Below are positions 10,261 to 19,846 of a stretch of 64,000 nucleotides of DNA, in pieces. Below the pieces are notes generated by a model. The model saw only the letters and a program-made list of their open reading frames with translations. It was not told the origin of the DNA and searched no databases. The DNA is taken from contig JAWQUS010000025.1 in NCBI GenBank assembly GCA_036365455.1, forward strand, positions 25,394,001-25,458,000, written 5' to 3'. Each line of letters opens with the position of its first letter. The first letter of the stretch is position 1. This stretch comes from Macrosoma leucophasiata (lineage: Eukaryota; Arthropoda; Insecta; Lepidoptera; Hedylidae). The position numbers and the translations under genes are program-made.

Positions 10261-10671
10261 GCCGCTTGTTAAGAATACACCCTAATACGAGGCAAATCTT
10301 TAAAATCACACCTCTTTATCGAATAAAAACTTCGTGCCGAAATTCTCTCTAAACATATTAGCTTCAATATTTCATCACCATCTGCTATCCCAAACTATTT
10401 AACGGTATGCAATAATAGATTCTCTAGCTCAGAAATTTTCTACTTCAAGAATTCTCAGGATTGCAAGAAGCTGTAACTGACAGCGTCGGCTTTATTCGAG
10501 AATATTCGGTGACGGTTAAATAGCTGGATTGTTTGAAATAACTTATAAATCTTATGACAAGGTGAGATTTTGTAAGAAATGTGAAGAGAATTTACTATAC
10601 TGAAAGCCTTTTAATTTTTTGTATCAAAATAATTCTAAGCTAACACTCGAAAGCGTCCTTTAGTGAAGGAG

Positions 10672-10881
10672 AATTCTTCCGCTAGTGCAGTCAGTCTTTT
10701 ATGTGTTTACAATGGCGTTTAAACTATTCCAAACATGTAGTAAAGATAATAATGCGGAATGGGTATCAGCGTCCCGCGATAAAACTACCACCACTATGAT
10801 CGCCAATCGGCATGCCAAACGTGGCGATTATGGCATGTTCTCCCCTAAAAAGCTTTGTCCGGCGTGGAAGTCATAAAAGGC
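10672..10881 (+). repeat. Repeat G copy
   Basis: Shares 'gagaattcttccgctagtgcagtcagtc' (in part) and 'cagcgtcccgcgataaaac' with 45455-45690 and 46357-46560, and with the reversed copies at 14540-14765 and 18375-18606. The class is unknown. Open frames in it are not conserved between copies. Confidence 0.75.
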
Positions 10882-10883
10882 TA

Positions 10884-11097
10884 TTACACGACACGGTATT
10901 CAGAGGGCCCGGCAGAAAGGGTGGGCGTGGCCTCGCGCCGGGTTGCCGCTTGTTACACTATCCGGTTGACAGCGCCCTAACTCAATCACAGTACAAATAC
11001 ACGGATCGCTCCGGTCGCCGTAATTAGGGCCCTAACTCTAAATGTTATTACATTACCCTGACCCTTGCTATCGTACCCTAAATACCGTGCCGTGTAA
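10884..11097. mobile_element. Candidate MITE with 17-bp TIRs and TA target site
   Basis: Left end 'ttacacgacacggtatt' and right end are inverted copies (16 of 17 match). The element is flanked by TA on both sides (10882-10883 and 11098-11099). The interior is GC-richer than its surroundings and encodes nothing. A TA duplication suits the Tc1/mariner superfamily, but the TIR itself is not one I recognise. Confidence 0.7.
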
Positions 11098-11154
11098 TAA
11101 GTTCTTTTGGCTGGAGTGCATTGCATTGAGAGCATTTGGTAGTGAAACGAGCCA

Positions 11155-11262
11155 GTTGGTAAAGCAGATATTTGTTTCGGGTCTGTTTGCTTGTGTATAT
11201 GTGAACAACGGCATCCATTACACATAGTAATACCTAAGATGGGGCCACATGGGTTGGTATGT
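11155..11262 (+). mobile_element. SINE-C, degenerate
   Basis: The head remnant 'gccagttggtaaagcag' is joined directly to 'atatttgtttcgggtctg', so the B-box half is deleted. 'acaacggcatccattacac' follows as in other SINE-C bodies. Confidence 0.6.
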
Positions 11263-11454
11263 CGTGTGTGCTGTTGTACATATACAACGTATGTACGAAA
11301 GTTGTATACGTATGTATTGTAACTCATAAGAAAATTCTGTAAGCGCGATTCAGGGTGATCATACGCCATCTTCCGTACTAGACAAATACTTGTGTTTCCT
11401 CAATGTTCCACTTGGTGGCGCCTTATGTAGTGAACGCTAATAGTAGTATAATCG
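11263..11454. other. Unassigned spacer
   Basis: Contains 'tgttgtacatatacaacgta', resembling SINE-C internal sequence. Nothing else was seen. Confidence 0.3.
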
Positions 11455-11815
11455 ATCTTTTTTTTTTATTAATTATGTCCATAGAGCAACACCGGAGGGG
11501 AGTAGCTATATGCAGGCTTTCCCCTCTGTCAAAGCACAAGCCCAAATGGGCTTATACCTGTCGCCTAGATGTTTAAATGTATGCGTGAAATTGTTTCTGT
11601 ATTTTTTTAAAGTCAAGGTGTGAGTTTCGTATTAATAGACGATTTTTGTGATGCGCGTGGGTGTCGCACGCATTTCCCCCTGCAAAAAATGATAGAATGT
11701 TTTACATCGGTAATAAACGCTATGGCTACTCCCCTCCAGTCTGACGCGGCCGGTGGTCCGTTTTGCACTATGGTTATGTCGCATAACAAGGTACGTGGGT
11801 TTATTTTGCTCAAAA
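11455..11815 (+). other. Unclassified segment with a 13-bp inverted repeat
   Basis: 'ggaggggagtagc' (11494-11506) is repeated inverted at 11725-11737. Between them is an imperfect palindrome, 'gatgcgcgtgggtgtcgcacgcat' (in part). A plus ORF crosses 11620-11898 and contains 'cataacaag|gtacgtgg', which would fit a splice donor. No domain is recognisable, so I do not call a gene. Confidence 0.4.
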
Positions 11816-11834
11816 CATTCAGGAATATTTATTG

Positions 11835-12535
11835 TTTTTTAACCGACTTCGAAAAAAGGAGGAAGTTCTCAATTTGTCCGGATCTTTTTTTTTTATGAAT
11901 GTTCCCCGACAATTCGAAAACGCCTGTACCAATTTCGATAATTTTGGTTTCGTTTGTGCCTCCCAGTTGGTCCCATTGTAACCATGTCAATATGTGATGA
12001 TGGGATCCTGGAGAAATCGAGGGAACCTTCAAATTTAATAGCACACTTGAAAGATTTTCGATATTTTTCATAATAATAATGTTCCGTGCCTTGTGGCCGT
12101 ATACCTCACAGGTGGGCCCATTGTCACCATGACAAGATGTGATGATGGGATCCTGGAGAAATCGAGGGAACTCTTCAAATTTCATAGCAAACTTGAAAGA
12201 TTTCGATATTTTTTATATAATAACATTGTTCCGTGTGTTTGCTTTTGGAAGGCACAATTTGATGAAGTGGAACTGATGATGAAGACTATATATGGTACCA
12301 TCTTAGTTGAAATACCTACTTTTACTGTAATAATACTAATAATAGTTACTCATTTGTTTAAAACATTGTTATTATAAACCGCGATTGTTCGAAAATGCCT
12401 GTACCAATTTGGACGTTTTTTGTTTTGGTATACCCCACCTCACAGGTGGGCCCATTGTCACCATGTCAAGATGTGATTATGGGATCCTGGAGAAATCGAG
12501 GGAACTACTCAAATTTCATAGCACCCTTGAAAGGA
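11835..12535 (+). repeat. Dispersed repeat with three internal reiterations
   Basis: Begins 'ttttttaaccgacttcg'. The block 'gggatcctggagaaatcgag' with flanking 'cccattgtcaccatg' occurs at about 12000, 12147 and 12481. The second and third are separated by a unique stretch (12230-12390) that reappears diverged at 13190-13270. This looks like a transposon that was internally duplicated. Confidence 0.75.
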
Positions 12536-13071
12536 GATGATGATGGAGGTGATGATGGTGGAGGTGATGATGTTGATAGAGGTGGTAATGATGAGAGGTG
12601 ATGATGACCGTGGTGATGATGATGGTGGTGATGAAGGTATGATAATGGTGATGACGGTGGAGGTGATGATAATGGAGGTGAAAATGATAGAGGTGATGAT
12701 GAAGATCATTATGATGGAGGGGATGATGGAGGAGATGATGGTCAAGGTGATGATGATGGGGGTCATGATGATGGAGATGATAATGATGAAGGTGATGATG
12801 TAGGTGATAATAATGGAGGTGATGATGATGGAGGTGATGATGATGGAGGTGATGATGATGGAGGTGATGATGATGGAGGTGATGATGATGGAGGTGATGA
12901 TGATGGAGGTGATGATGATGGAGGTGATGATGATGTAGGTGATGATGATGGAGGTGATGATTATGGAGGTGACGATGATGGAGGTGATGATGATGGAGGT
13001 GATGATGATGGAGGTGATGATGATGGATGTGACGATGATTGAGGTGATGATGATTAAAGTGATGATGATAA
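12536..13071 (+). repeat. 15-bp minisatellite (ggtgatgatgatgga)n
   Basis: About 535 bp of an imperfect array becomes nearly perfect between 12805 and 13030. It starts exactly where the third reiteration of the preceding repeat breaks off after 'cccttgaaag'. Open frames on both strands here are only a by-product of the 3n period. Confidence 0.95.
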
Positions 13072-13348
13072 TGTCACACTTACTGCTTGACTGCCTTAAA
13101 ACCAGCTACTGGAATAGATAGTTTTCGAAACTGCTATCAGAGTTCAATAGCGGTTCATTGCCGTTCCAGAAAAGCCGCTATTAAACACCTCTGGAACTGA
13201 TGATAAAGACTATAGATAGTACTTTCGTAGTTGAAATACCTACCTCCTTTTACTGTAATACTTAATATTAATAATAGTTACACCACTGAAAAGCAGAAAA
13301 TAAATTATTTTAAAATTAAAAAAAAAAACCGCCTTCATAAAAAAATTC

Positions 13349-13655
13349 AAAACTGAATAGACAAAAACACTAAAAAGCGAAAAATAAACTCGATTACTTT
13401 AATATGGGCTACGTACTTACCTACTCATAGGTTTAAAGTCGGTGCCAAGCCAATAGTGCGGCCCGCACGTTAGGACTAATGTTGTGGTGTTGCAGTACCT
13501 ACTATGTTAAGCTATCAAATACTAGCTAATAAATAATTTGAAGCGCACTATTGCCTTGGCACCGACTTTAAACCTATGAGTAGGTAAGTACGTAGCCCAT
13601 ATTAAAGTAATTGAGTTTATTTTTCGCTTTTTAGTGTTTTTGTCTATTCAGTTTT
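13349..13655. repeat. Long near-perfect palindrome (112-bp arms)
   Basis: Arms 13349-13460 and 13544-13655 are reverse complements with about two mismatches, around an 83-bp spacer. The arm reads 'aaaactgaatagacaaaaac' outward-in and reaches 'aaagtcggtgcc'. There is no TSD or coding content. The A-rich flank at 13316-13330 suggests it arose within, or beside, the 'ccgacttcg' repeat family. Confidence 0.93.
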
Positions 13656-14441
13656 TTTTTTCTCATTGTCGTCAGCCCATTATGATGTTTGTGCATTAGT
13701 TCAAATAGGTGTATAGTACATACGTTACGTTTAGTGTATCACTTTAATTTCTACTACATTTCTCACTCTTTCAGGTGACGATCACTTAATTTTTTTTCGG
13801 TTCGATAATACTACTGAAAGCATATCGTTCAAAAAGCATAAGGTAATGAATCCATCGTGATGTATTCCTAAATGTAGACATTTTCATCTACCTACCGGAT
13901 AATAAAAATATGAAGATATCTTGCCACCACCTTAGTACTGAAATCAAATATCAGATTATGTATTTGAAAGCTGTTTCATAAGTATCAATAAAATTATATG
14001 TAACAATGTACAGAAATATAGCGAGATTCGATATGGCATATCAAATGATGTTTTAATTGGCACCTCTCGTAATTAGGAACATTGTTATCGTGTTAATATA
14101 TCACGATACGAAGGTGGGTGTAGTATATTATGTACAGATTTTTATGTGGGTTTATTTAATATTAAAGATACTGACAGACATGCTGTACATTTTTAGTAGC
14201 ACAAAAGCGTGCTACTAATGATCATTGTCTCATTAATGGCAAGTAATGAGCATGCTTAATTCGAGTGTGCTCAAAAATTAGCAGCCGTTTGATATTTTAG
14301 AATGCTTTCTGAGGCGCGGGTGAAAGGGGATGTGCTTTGAGCACGTCTGAACATGTTTGCTTGCAAGGATGCTTTTTGTCACATCGGTTTTTTTGGTAGC
14401 ATCACATAAGCATGCTTAGCAGTAGGTCCATTAAAAAACGT
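13656..14441. other. Unassigned DNA
   Basis: Contains a 10-bp-stem hairpin around 14190 (ttagtagcac / gtgctactaa). No repeat copy or gene was seen. Confidence 0.4.
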
Positions 14442-14483
14442 AACGCGAGCTCCATCTTTGGAGCTCTACCACCACTAAAACTA
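14442..14483 (-). mobile_element. SINE-A head fragment
   Basis: 'gtaacgcgagctccatc...ggagctctaccaccact' is the minus-strand head of SINE-A, with no body. Confidence 0.65.
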
Positions 14484-14539
14484 AAATCACCATTACTTGT
14501 TTCATCATATCATTCGAAATATGTCCACGGCTGGACTAA

Positions 14540-14765
14540 AGAAACTGGCCAACGAATTGGCGATCGCAGTGACGGTAGTTTAATTGCATGACGCTCCTGT
14601 CCGTCATGCATTATTGCACTAACTACCGCCCCATTAGAATGATTTGACCGTCGTTGTTTGGTTGAGTGTCGCCACTAGTGGAAGAATTCTCTGCCAGTAG
14701 AAGAAAATAGCTAGTGGGTGGTGGGGTTGTCACATCCCAACGCCAGAAGTACTTGACTATTTTAA
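14540..14765 (-). repeat. Repeat G copy, minus strand
   Basis: 'ggcgatcgcagtgacggtag', 'aactaccgcccca' and 'gtcacatcccaacgcc' match 18375-18606 in the same orientation. Confidence 0.75.
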
Positions 14766-14803
14766 GCAAATAATAAAATTAACGGCATGCTGTAGTGCTG
14801 AAC

Positions 14804-15201
14804 AACTTGGTTAAATTGTTTTATATTATTTCGCATTAACACATGCTTGTGAAATATATTTTATTTTTAAAGAAAAATGGAAAGAATTTTATATTAATTG
14901 TTTTATTGTTTAATATAAAACAATTATTAAGGGTAAAAGCGACTTCTTTACGATATTCAATAAACTGAAAAGTCTATTATATCGGTTGCCTAACTAGCAT
15001 AGTTGGTAATAGATGGCGCTGCTGCTACCATAAAGCAATGCAATAGATGTGAAGGAAAGATTTGACAAATTGGGCAAGGCTTCAGTAGCTCAATTGGAAG
15101 AGCGGCTGGACTAGATTCCCAGTAAGTCGCGAGTTCGAGTCTCGCCTGAAGTCAATTTTTTCTTTCCATTTTTCTTTAAAAATAAAATAACTTGGTTAAA
15201 T
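14804..15201 (+). mobile_element. D element 1 with 13-bp TSD
   Basis: The TSD 'aacttggttaaat' is perfect at 14804-14816 and 15189-15201. The insert (14817-15188) opens with an inverted copy of its own 3' tail ('attatttcgcattaacacat', then 'tttttaaagaaaaatgg'). A body with 'tagatggcgctgctgctacc' follows, then a tRNA-like sequence, then the tail ('ctttccatttttctttaaaa'). A TSD of this length implies target-primed reverse transcription rather than cut-and-paste, despite the inverted ends. Confidence 0.9.
15079..15152 (+). pseudogene. tRNA-like sequence in D element 1
   Basis: A 74-nt sequence that folds like a tRNA. The acceptor stem (gcttcag/ctgaagt) is intact apart from a G-T pair at its end. 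The D arm is gctc/gagc and the T arm has a 5-bp stem around 'ttcgagt'. Pol III A- and B-box matches are good. The anticodon arm carries about two extra nucleotides (gctgg...ccagt around 9 nt), so a normal anticodon cannot be assigned. It recurs in D elements at 28124-28197 and 34084-34157, so it is part of a retroposon, not a host tRNA gene. Confidence 0.8.
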
Positions 15202-15409
15202 GCTGGTCTCCGCATTCCGAGATCGCATTAGAGCTGCGTTGTCTCCGCGCTGCAGGTTGAAGCGACTCATTGTGTAAGAGCGGACGTATGAAAATTAAAT
15301 GTCCGCTCCCAGCCGCGAGCGACGCGTAGTCCAAGAGTAAGTGGAAATCTTACCGAGTTCAGAAATATTACTTTTTAAATAATTTAAATTGGTGTATATT
15401 ACACAGAAA
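15202..15409. other. Unassigned spacer between D elements
   Basis: GC-richer than its surroundings ('gccgcgagcgacgcgtag'). No element was recognised. Confidence 0.35.
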
Positions 15410-15552
15410 CAAATCTGGGTTGTTTTTTATATTATTTCGCATTAACACATGCTTGCGAAATATATATTTAAAGAAAAATAGAAAGAAAAATTTGACAGAC
15501 TCTAACTCGCGGCGCGAGTTCGAGTCTCGCCTGAAGTCAAATCTGGGTTGTT
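15410..15552 (+). mobile_element. D element 2, 113 bp, with perfect 15-bp TSD
   Basis: The TSD 'caaatctgggttgtt' is at 15410-15424 and 15538-15552. The insert is only an inverted tail plus a snap-back of the tRNA-like 3' half. 'gactctaactcgcg' runs straight into 'gcgcgagttcgagtctcgcc', so the palindrome centre lies in the T arm. Confidence 0.92.
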
Positions 15553-15854
15553 ATCGTTGATATAACATTGAATCACGATTGACATCGATACAAGTAGGTA
15601 TATTTCGTATGACTTAAATTTAACCTTTAAAATTATTTTTATTTGACAATAACATTTCGGTGAAATTCGGTGGCAAAAAAACGTGTGGGTCATTGAGACA
15701 CCATTTCAAAAAGTAATATTTAGAAAAAGTACCAAATATTGTAATAGCAATATAATGTATGTTCAATTTATAATTTCAATATTGCGCTGATGTAGTGTAA
15801 TTTTGTAATGCCTCTCTTGTCTTTGGTATTACACGGAAATACAACACGTTATTA
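15553..15854. other. Unassigned DNA
   Basis: Nothing was recognised apart from a 63-codon minus ORF (15502-15693) that overlaps D element 2. Confidence 0.4.
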
Positions 15855-16270
15855 TCTAAGCCTGTAATCTCCGAAGGAGTAGGCACAGCTTAGTTTTTAC
15901 TGGTAGTAGAGCTCCAGTGACGGAGCTCGCGAGCGTAGGCTTCACCGTATTACCTAATATACTTGCCGCTAAATGGTAGTGTTCAGCACTATCGTGTTCC
16001 GGTCAGGTAGTAATGTACGTCTGTACTTTCCGACACAGAGGCATAACACCTAATGCCTCAGGAGTGGCAGCGCATCTGCATTTTGACCTCTGGTCATTGT
16101 GTGGATGTCTATAGGCTGCAGTCATCACTTAACATCAACGTGAACTGCAGGTATGTTTGCCACTTCTATTACATAAAAAACAAAGTGCATGCATTCAAGC
16201 ATACATGCAAACACCCACAATTCGCTGGTTACGTTATGGCTCCTGTAATAGGTGGCCTGGTTGCCCCCTC
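15855..16270 (-). mobile_element. SINE-B, minus strand, interrupted by SINE-A
   Basis: The 3' part is at 15858-15888 ('cctgtaatctccgaaggagtag'-like). The rest resumes at about 16184 ('gtgcatgcattcaagcatac') and runs to 'ataggtggcc' near 16258. The head is missing. A SINE-A sits between the two halves. Confidence 0.8.
15897..16180 (+). mobile_element. SINE-A, full length, inside SINE-B
   Basis: Starts 'ttactggtagtagagctcc' and ends 'ttacataaaaaa'. It is a young-subfamily copy. Confidence 0.9.
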
Positions 16271-16729
16271 TACTGCGGCTTTTTCCTGTTTACCTTAATT
16301 TTGAACTTACTTGGTAAGTTAAGATCATCGGAAAATCTCAACACCAACTCCTGGCCTTGTAATAAACGCAGTAAGCTTTCAGGGTTGACTAGGTATATAT
16401 AAAACCAACGTAAAGTTATGCGAGATGCACTCAAGTTGCATAAAAATGAACCGTAATAGGACGCAAATTAGGTCGACAGTTATTTGTGTTACAGCATCTT
16501 GAACAAGGAAGCTATTATTGTAAAAATATGCTTTTAAAATATAGCTTTTGTCTGGGAATAAAGGGTTTTGCTATAAAAAGGGTCGAGTTTCTTGTTTCAT
16601 AGTTTACATAGTTTGTGTGACGGCCATTGAATTGAGAAATTTAATACATCAAGTTTTTGTAAAGAAGGTGTAATGGAGTTGTAACTTTAAAATTTTATTG
16701 ATCCTTGCTAAAACAACAACAACCTTCTT
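16271..16729. other. Unassigned DNA
   Basis: No recurrent repeat was seen. Confidence 0.4.
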
Positions 16730-17525
16730 TGTTGTGTTTCTATGATAGTTATTACGGGGCTATACATTACTATCTAAGCGCAACACGATAGTGTTGAACA
16801 CTACCATTTATCGGCAGATCAGGTGATTCGGTGGTCTCCCTCGAGGGTTTCCGCCTTGGGTTGGCGCCACGCCGGCGAAGCCAAAAGGAATCCAGAGAGT
16901 GGCGGTAATTGGCGTGGCTCTGCTCGCCACTCGCTTCTGTGGAGAGGAGACGGCTGGGGAGGAGGTGTACAGGTATTTCGTGGGCCATGCACCCTATCCC
17001 CGGCCGCCTAACGGTGGTCCCGCCGTCGGATAGGGACGTTGTGGGGCCGCGGGGAGGCGAACGAGGGAACTAGAATACCTTCGACGCTCCCCCAGGGCCG
17101 AACTATGAGCCCCTAGACCCCTCCACCCGGGCGTCTTGGGACGCCTAGTGGTGTGAGTGGTCGAGGCAGGGACCTTCAGGCGACGGACTAGGGGAAGTCC
17201 TTCGGCCGATTGGAGAGGTCCCGGGCTGGCTGGCGTGCAGGTGTTCCGCACGCCACAAGTAGTGGTTAGAGCCGAAATGGTCCGCGGAGGACTCGGCATC
17301 GAATAGCCGCCCGCGCCCCTGCCGTTGGGGTTGCGGATGTGTGCGATAGCGTTCCCGTGACCCCACCACTCATGAGTCGGAATACCCAGGGGTTTTTAGT
17401 GGCTAGACGGATGTCCCTTCCCGGAGTCCCACATAACCCACCCCTCTCCCCAAGGGTGAGTATGCGTAACGCATTATCACCCTGGTAAAAAAAAGGTTAT
17501 TCGGTGGTGGCTACGCCCTGTAAAA
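16730..17525 (-). mobile_element. SINE-A, older subfamily, split by a LINE
   Basis: The left part is 16738-16834 ('atagttattacggggct', 'cactaccatttatcggcag'). The right part, after the LINE, is 17495-17525 ('ggtggtggctacgccctg'). The 13-bp sequence at the break is duplicated on both sides of the LINE. Confidence 0.85.
16835..17494 (+). mobile_element. GC-rich non-LTR retrotransposon 3' region with TSD
   Basis: A 660-bp insert far richer in G/C than its surroundings. It ends 'tatcaccctggtaaaaaaaa' and is flanked by 'ggtgattcggtgg' (16822-16834) and 'ggttattcggtgg' (17495-17507), a 13-bp TSD with one mismatch. It is a 5'-truncated LINE. Short ORFs at 16823-17011 and 16994-17369 have no clear RT motif, so this is mostly 3' UTR. 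The clade is uncertain; its GC content would suit R1- or Jockey-type elements. Confidence 0.82.
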
Positions 17526-18030
17526 TAAACTTATGTTTAACATATCGAAGTAGAATAGAATAGAATAGAAGAGAAGTACCTACTTGTATCACAAACCAAT
17601 TGCAATAACAAAGGCGAAACATTTCCTCAGTGGAACTCAAAAATGACAAATCCTAACGTTCGATTTCCGCCCAATATCTTTATCCAAAGCGGGCACAATG
17701 TTTTTGCTCGATGTTCTCAGTAATAACAGATAAACGTCTTACAAAATGTCCATACAGATTCCTCTCACGTAACCCAGAACGCTTCGAAAGATATATGTGC
17801 CCATGAAAACGATATGCAAGCCGTTCGTGAATATCCAATTGTAGGTTTTGTGATAAGTAACCCTGATAGGTTTGATATTAGAGGGTTCTGAGGCAAAAAG
17901 TTGGCCGCTTTAATGTTCGGTTATGCTTTGAATATAAATTGCATATGAATTACGAACGTGTTACTCATTTGCTGATTGTTTGTAATAGAACAAAATATAC
18001 TTGACTAATAAAATTGATAAGTTAAATAAC
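17526..18030. other. Unassigned spacer with (AGAAT)n
   Basis: A short pentamer run, tagaatagaatagaat, occurs at 17551-17570. The rest is unassigned. Confidence 0.5.
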
Positions 18031-18165
18031 TGTAGGAGCTCGAGGGCGTAGGCACCACAGCGTTACCTAATTTGTCTGCCACTAAATGGTAGTGTTCAGC
18101 ATTATCCTGTTCCGGTTAAATGGTAATGTATGGCCTCGTATTAACTATCATAGAGACAATATTTC
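18031..18165 (+). mobile_element. SINE-A, older subfamily, 3' truncated
   Basis: From 'gtaggagctcgagggcg' to 'taactatcatagagaca'. The 3' half is absent. Confidence 0.8.
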
Positions 18166-18167
18166 AT

Positions 18168-18372
18168 ATGGTAGTACAGCTCCAGTGACGGAGCTTGCGG
18201 GGCACCACCGTATTACCTAATATACCTGCCGCTAAATGGTAGTGTTCAGCACTATCGTGTTCCGGTCAGGTGGTAATATACGACCCTGTAATTTCCTGCA
18301 CAGAGGCATAACACCTAAGGCCTCAGAAGTGGTAACGCATCTGCATTTTGACCTTGGTCTTTGTGTACCCAC
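18168..18372 (+). mobile_element. SINE-A, young subfamily, 3' truncated
   Basis: Runs to 'ttggtctttgtgt' and then breaks into 'acccacacaaagatgcg', a short snap-back of the adjacent sequence (ctttgtgt/acacaaag). Confidence 0.85.
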
Positions 18373-18374
18373 AC

Positions 18375-18606
18375 AAAGATGCGTCTATTTTGCGGATTGG
18401 CGATCGCAGTGGCAGTAGTTTTATCGCGAGACGCTGCTCCCCGTTCCATGTTGTCATTTTTACTACCGCCCTATTGGAATGGTTTGACCACCATTGTTCG
18501 GTTGCCTGACTGCACGAGTGGAAGAATTATCTTCCAGTTCTTCTTCTTCTCAGAAAATTCTTCCGCTAGTGGGCGGAGGGGTCGTCACATCCCGACGCCT
18601 AGACAA
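18375..18606 (-). repeat. Repeat G copy, minus strand
   Basis: Same order of motifs as 14540-14765, ending 'gtcgtcacatcccgacgcc'. A ttcttcttcttct microsatellite has expanded inside it. Confidence 0.75.
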
Positions 18607-18617
18607 CAAAATAAATA

Positions 18618-18933
18618 ACGTAAACGTAACTTCACGCCTATAATCCCCGAAAGGGGTAGGCAGAGGTAAATGCATGCATTCAAGCATACATGCAAACACC
18701 CACGATTCGCCGGTTACGTTTTTGCTCATGTAACAGGTGGCGAGCCTATTGACATCTCCAGGCACATTACCAAATTTCGAGGTACTGGGAAATTACCAGA
18801 AAATGGAAAAATCCCAATAAAACCAGAATTAAAGGACTTTACACCATTATCTCTGATAACCCCCTAACCGGGAATCGAACCCAGGACCTCAGCGTAGTAG
18901 TATTGGCCTGCTACCACTTGGCTACCGAGGCTA
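18618..18933 (-). mobile_element. SINE-B, full length, minus strand
   Basis: The minus-strand head has 'ctcggtagccaagtggtag' (A box) and 'ggttcgattcccgg' (B box). The end is '...gtgaagttacgttta'. Confidence 0.9.
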
Positions 18934-18999
18934 AAACAAATTAAGACTACTTAATTAATGAATAGCACGGGCCTAACAGCTTTCATTCCTATTTTTCAT

Positions 19000-19225
19000 T
19001 TATTAATACAAATGCGTCGATAACAATGGAACAAGCTCGCTACAAATATAAATACAGTCATCCATTCGATCATCACGACCCGTGACCAGTCACGGTCGGT
19101 TAGGTTGACTAACTGCGGGCAAACGCTCGCAGTTTATAACACTCTCATTATTCCTGCTCGCTTGCGTTCGAGTATTGTGCAGAGTAGTTTTGATAGCTTT
19201 CACGTTTTCAGTAAACAAAATGGCG
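19000..19225 (+). repeat. Repeat H, copy 1
   Basis: Contains 'aatataaatacagtcatcc', 'gacccgtgaccagtcacgg' (a gtgac/gtcac dyad), 'gactaactgcgggcaaacg' and 'cctgctcgcttgcg'. It matches 20340-20545 and 21170-21365. The 'tataaata' about 30 bp upstream of a conserved block is promoter-like. An ATG in good context (acaaaatggcgg) follows at 19220. Confidence 0.85.
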
Positions 19226-19529
19226 GACGATGGTGGTAGCTGCATTCCGTTTTTGCGACTGTCTCTTTTTACTCTTTTTTTTTCCTTTATTATTATTATT
19301 ATTTTTTTTAAATTGTTTTATAAATATTTTAATATTTTATTTTATTTATCTGTTGGTTTGAGTATTTATGTATTCTTTTCTATTTCCACTATTGTGGCTA
19401 TTTACGTAATTTTATTTCTAAGCTATATAGGTACTATACATATTTTTAACTTTTTAACTTATTTTATTTTAGGTACATATGTTTATTATTTTAGTATCGT
19501 AGTGTAATATATATATGTATTGATGGTAG

Positions 19530-19795
19530 TTTACTTAAATATGAATAATATATATGAAGTCTATTTTTTTCTGGCTATTTTTTTATGAGGTTCAGGCATT
19601 GCCTGACAGTTTGAAGTTCGTGATGCCACTAGGACCCACCAGAATATCAGCGCTACAGTTACTCTGCAGCAATCAGCTGAGGTGGGTGCCGTTTCTCTTG
19701 GCTTTCCACAACCAAATATGTAACCAATGTCTTACTTGTTATTAACTTTATTATTATTGGTTGTTGTGTGTGTGCCATGAAAAAAAAAATAAAAA
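19530..19795 (+). mobile_element. Small-peptide element, copy 1 (frameshifted)
   Basis: About 250 bp homologous to 48790-49045. Similarity runs from 'tatatatgaagtcta' through 'caggcattgcctg' and 'actaggacccaccagaat' to 'gttgttgtgtgtgtgcca', then an A-rich end. Relative to copy 2 it has lost one base near 19660, which throws the reading frame. Its frame is open for 63 codons (19554-19745) but diverges from copy 2 after ISALQ. Confidence 0.7.
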
Positions 19796-19846
19796 TTCAC
19801 TATTTAAGATAAATATTTACAAGAAAAATAATATTTAGTTATTTTT

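Noticed and set aside
11620..11898. Host exon ending at a gtacgt donor
   Set aside because: A donor-like string alone is weak, and no homology or acceptor was found. Left as unclassified sequence.
12509..13121. Long ORFs on both strands, methionine/valine- or isoleucine/threonine-rich
   Set aside because: They are translations of the 15-bp minisatellite, whose period is a multiple of three.
15079..15152. Functional tRNA gene
   Set aside because: The anticodon arm has extra nucleotides and the same sequence recurs inside retroposons with TSDs.
19175..19507. 110-codon ORF with a long hydrophobic, Phe/Ile-rich C-terminus
   Set aside because: The hydrophobic part translates T-rich DNA. Only the short start after MADDGG could be coding, and no homolog was recognised.
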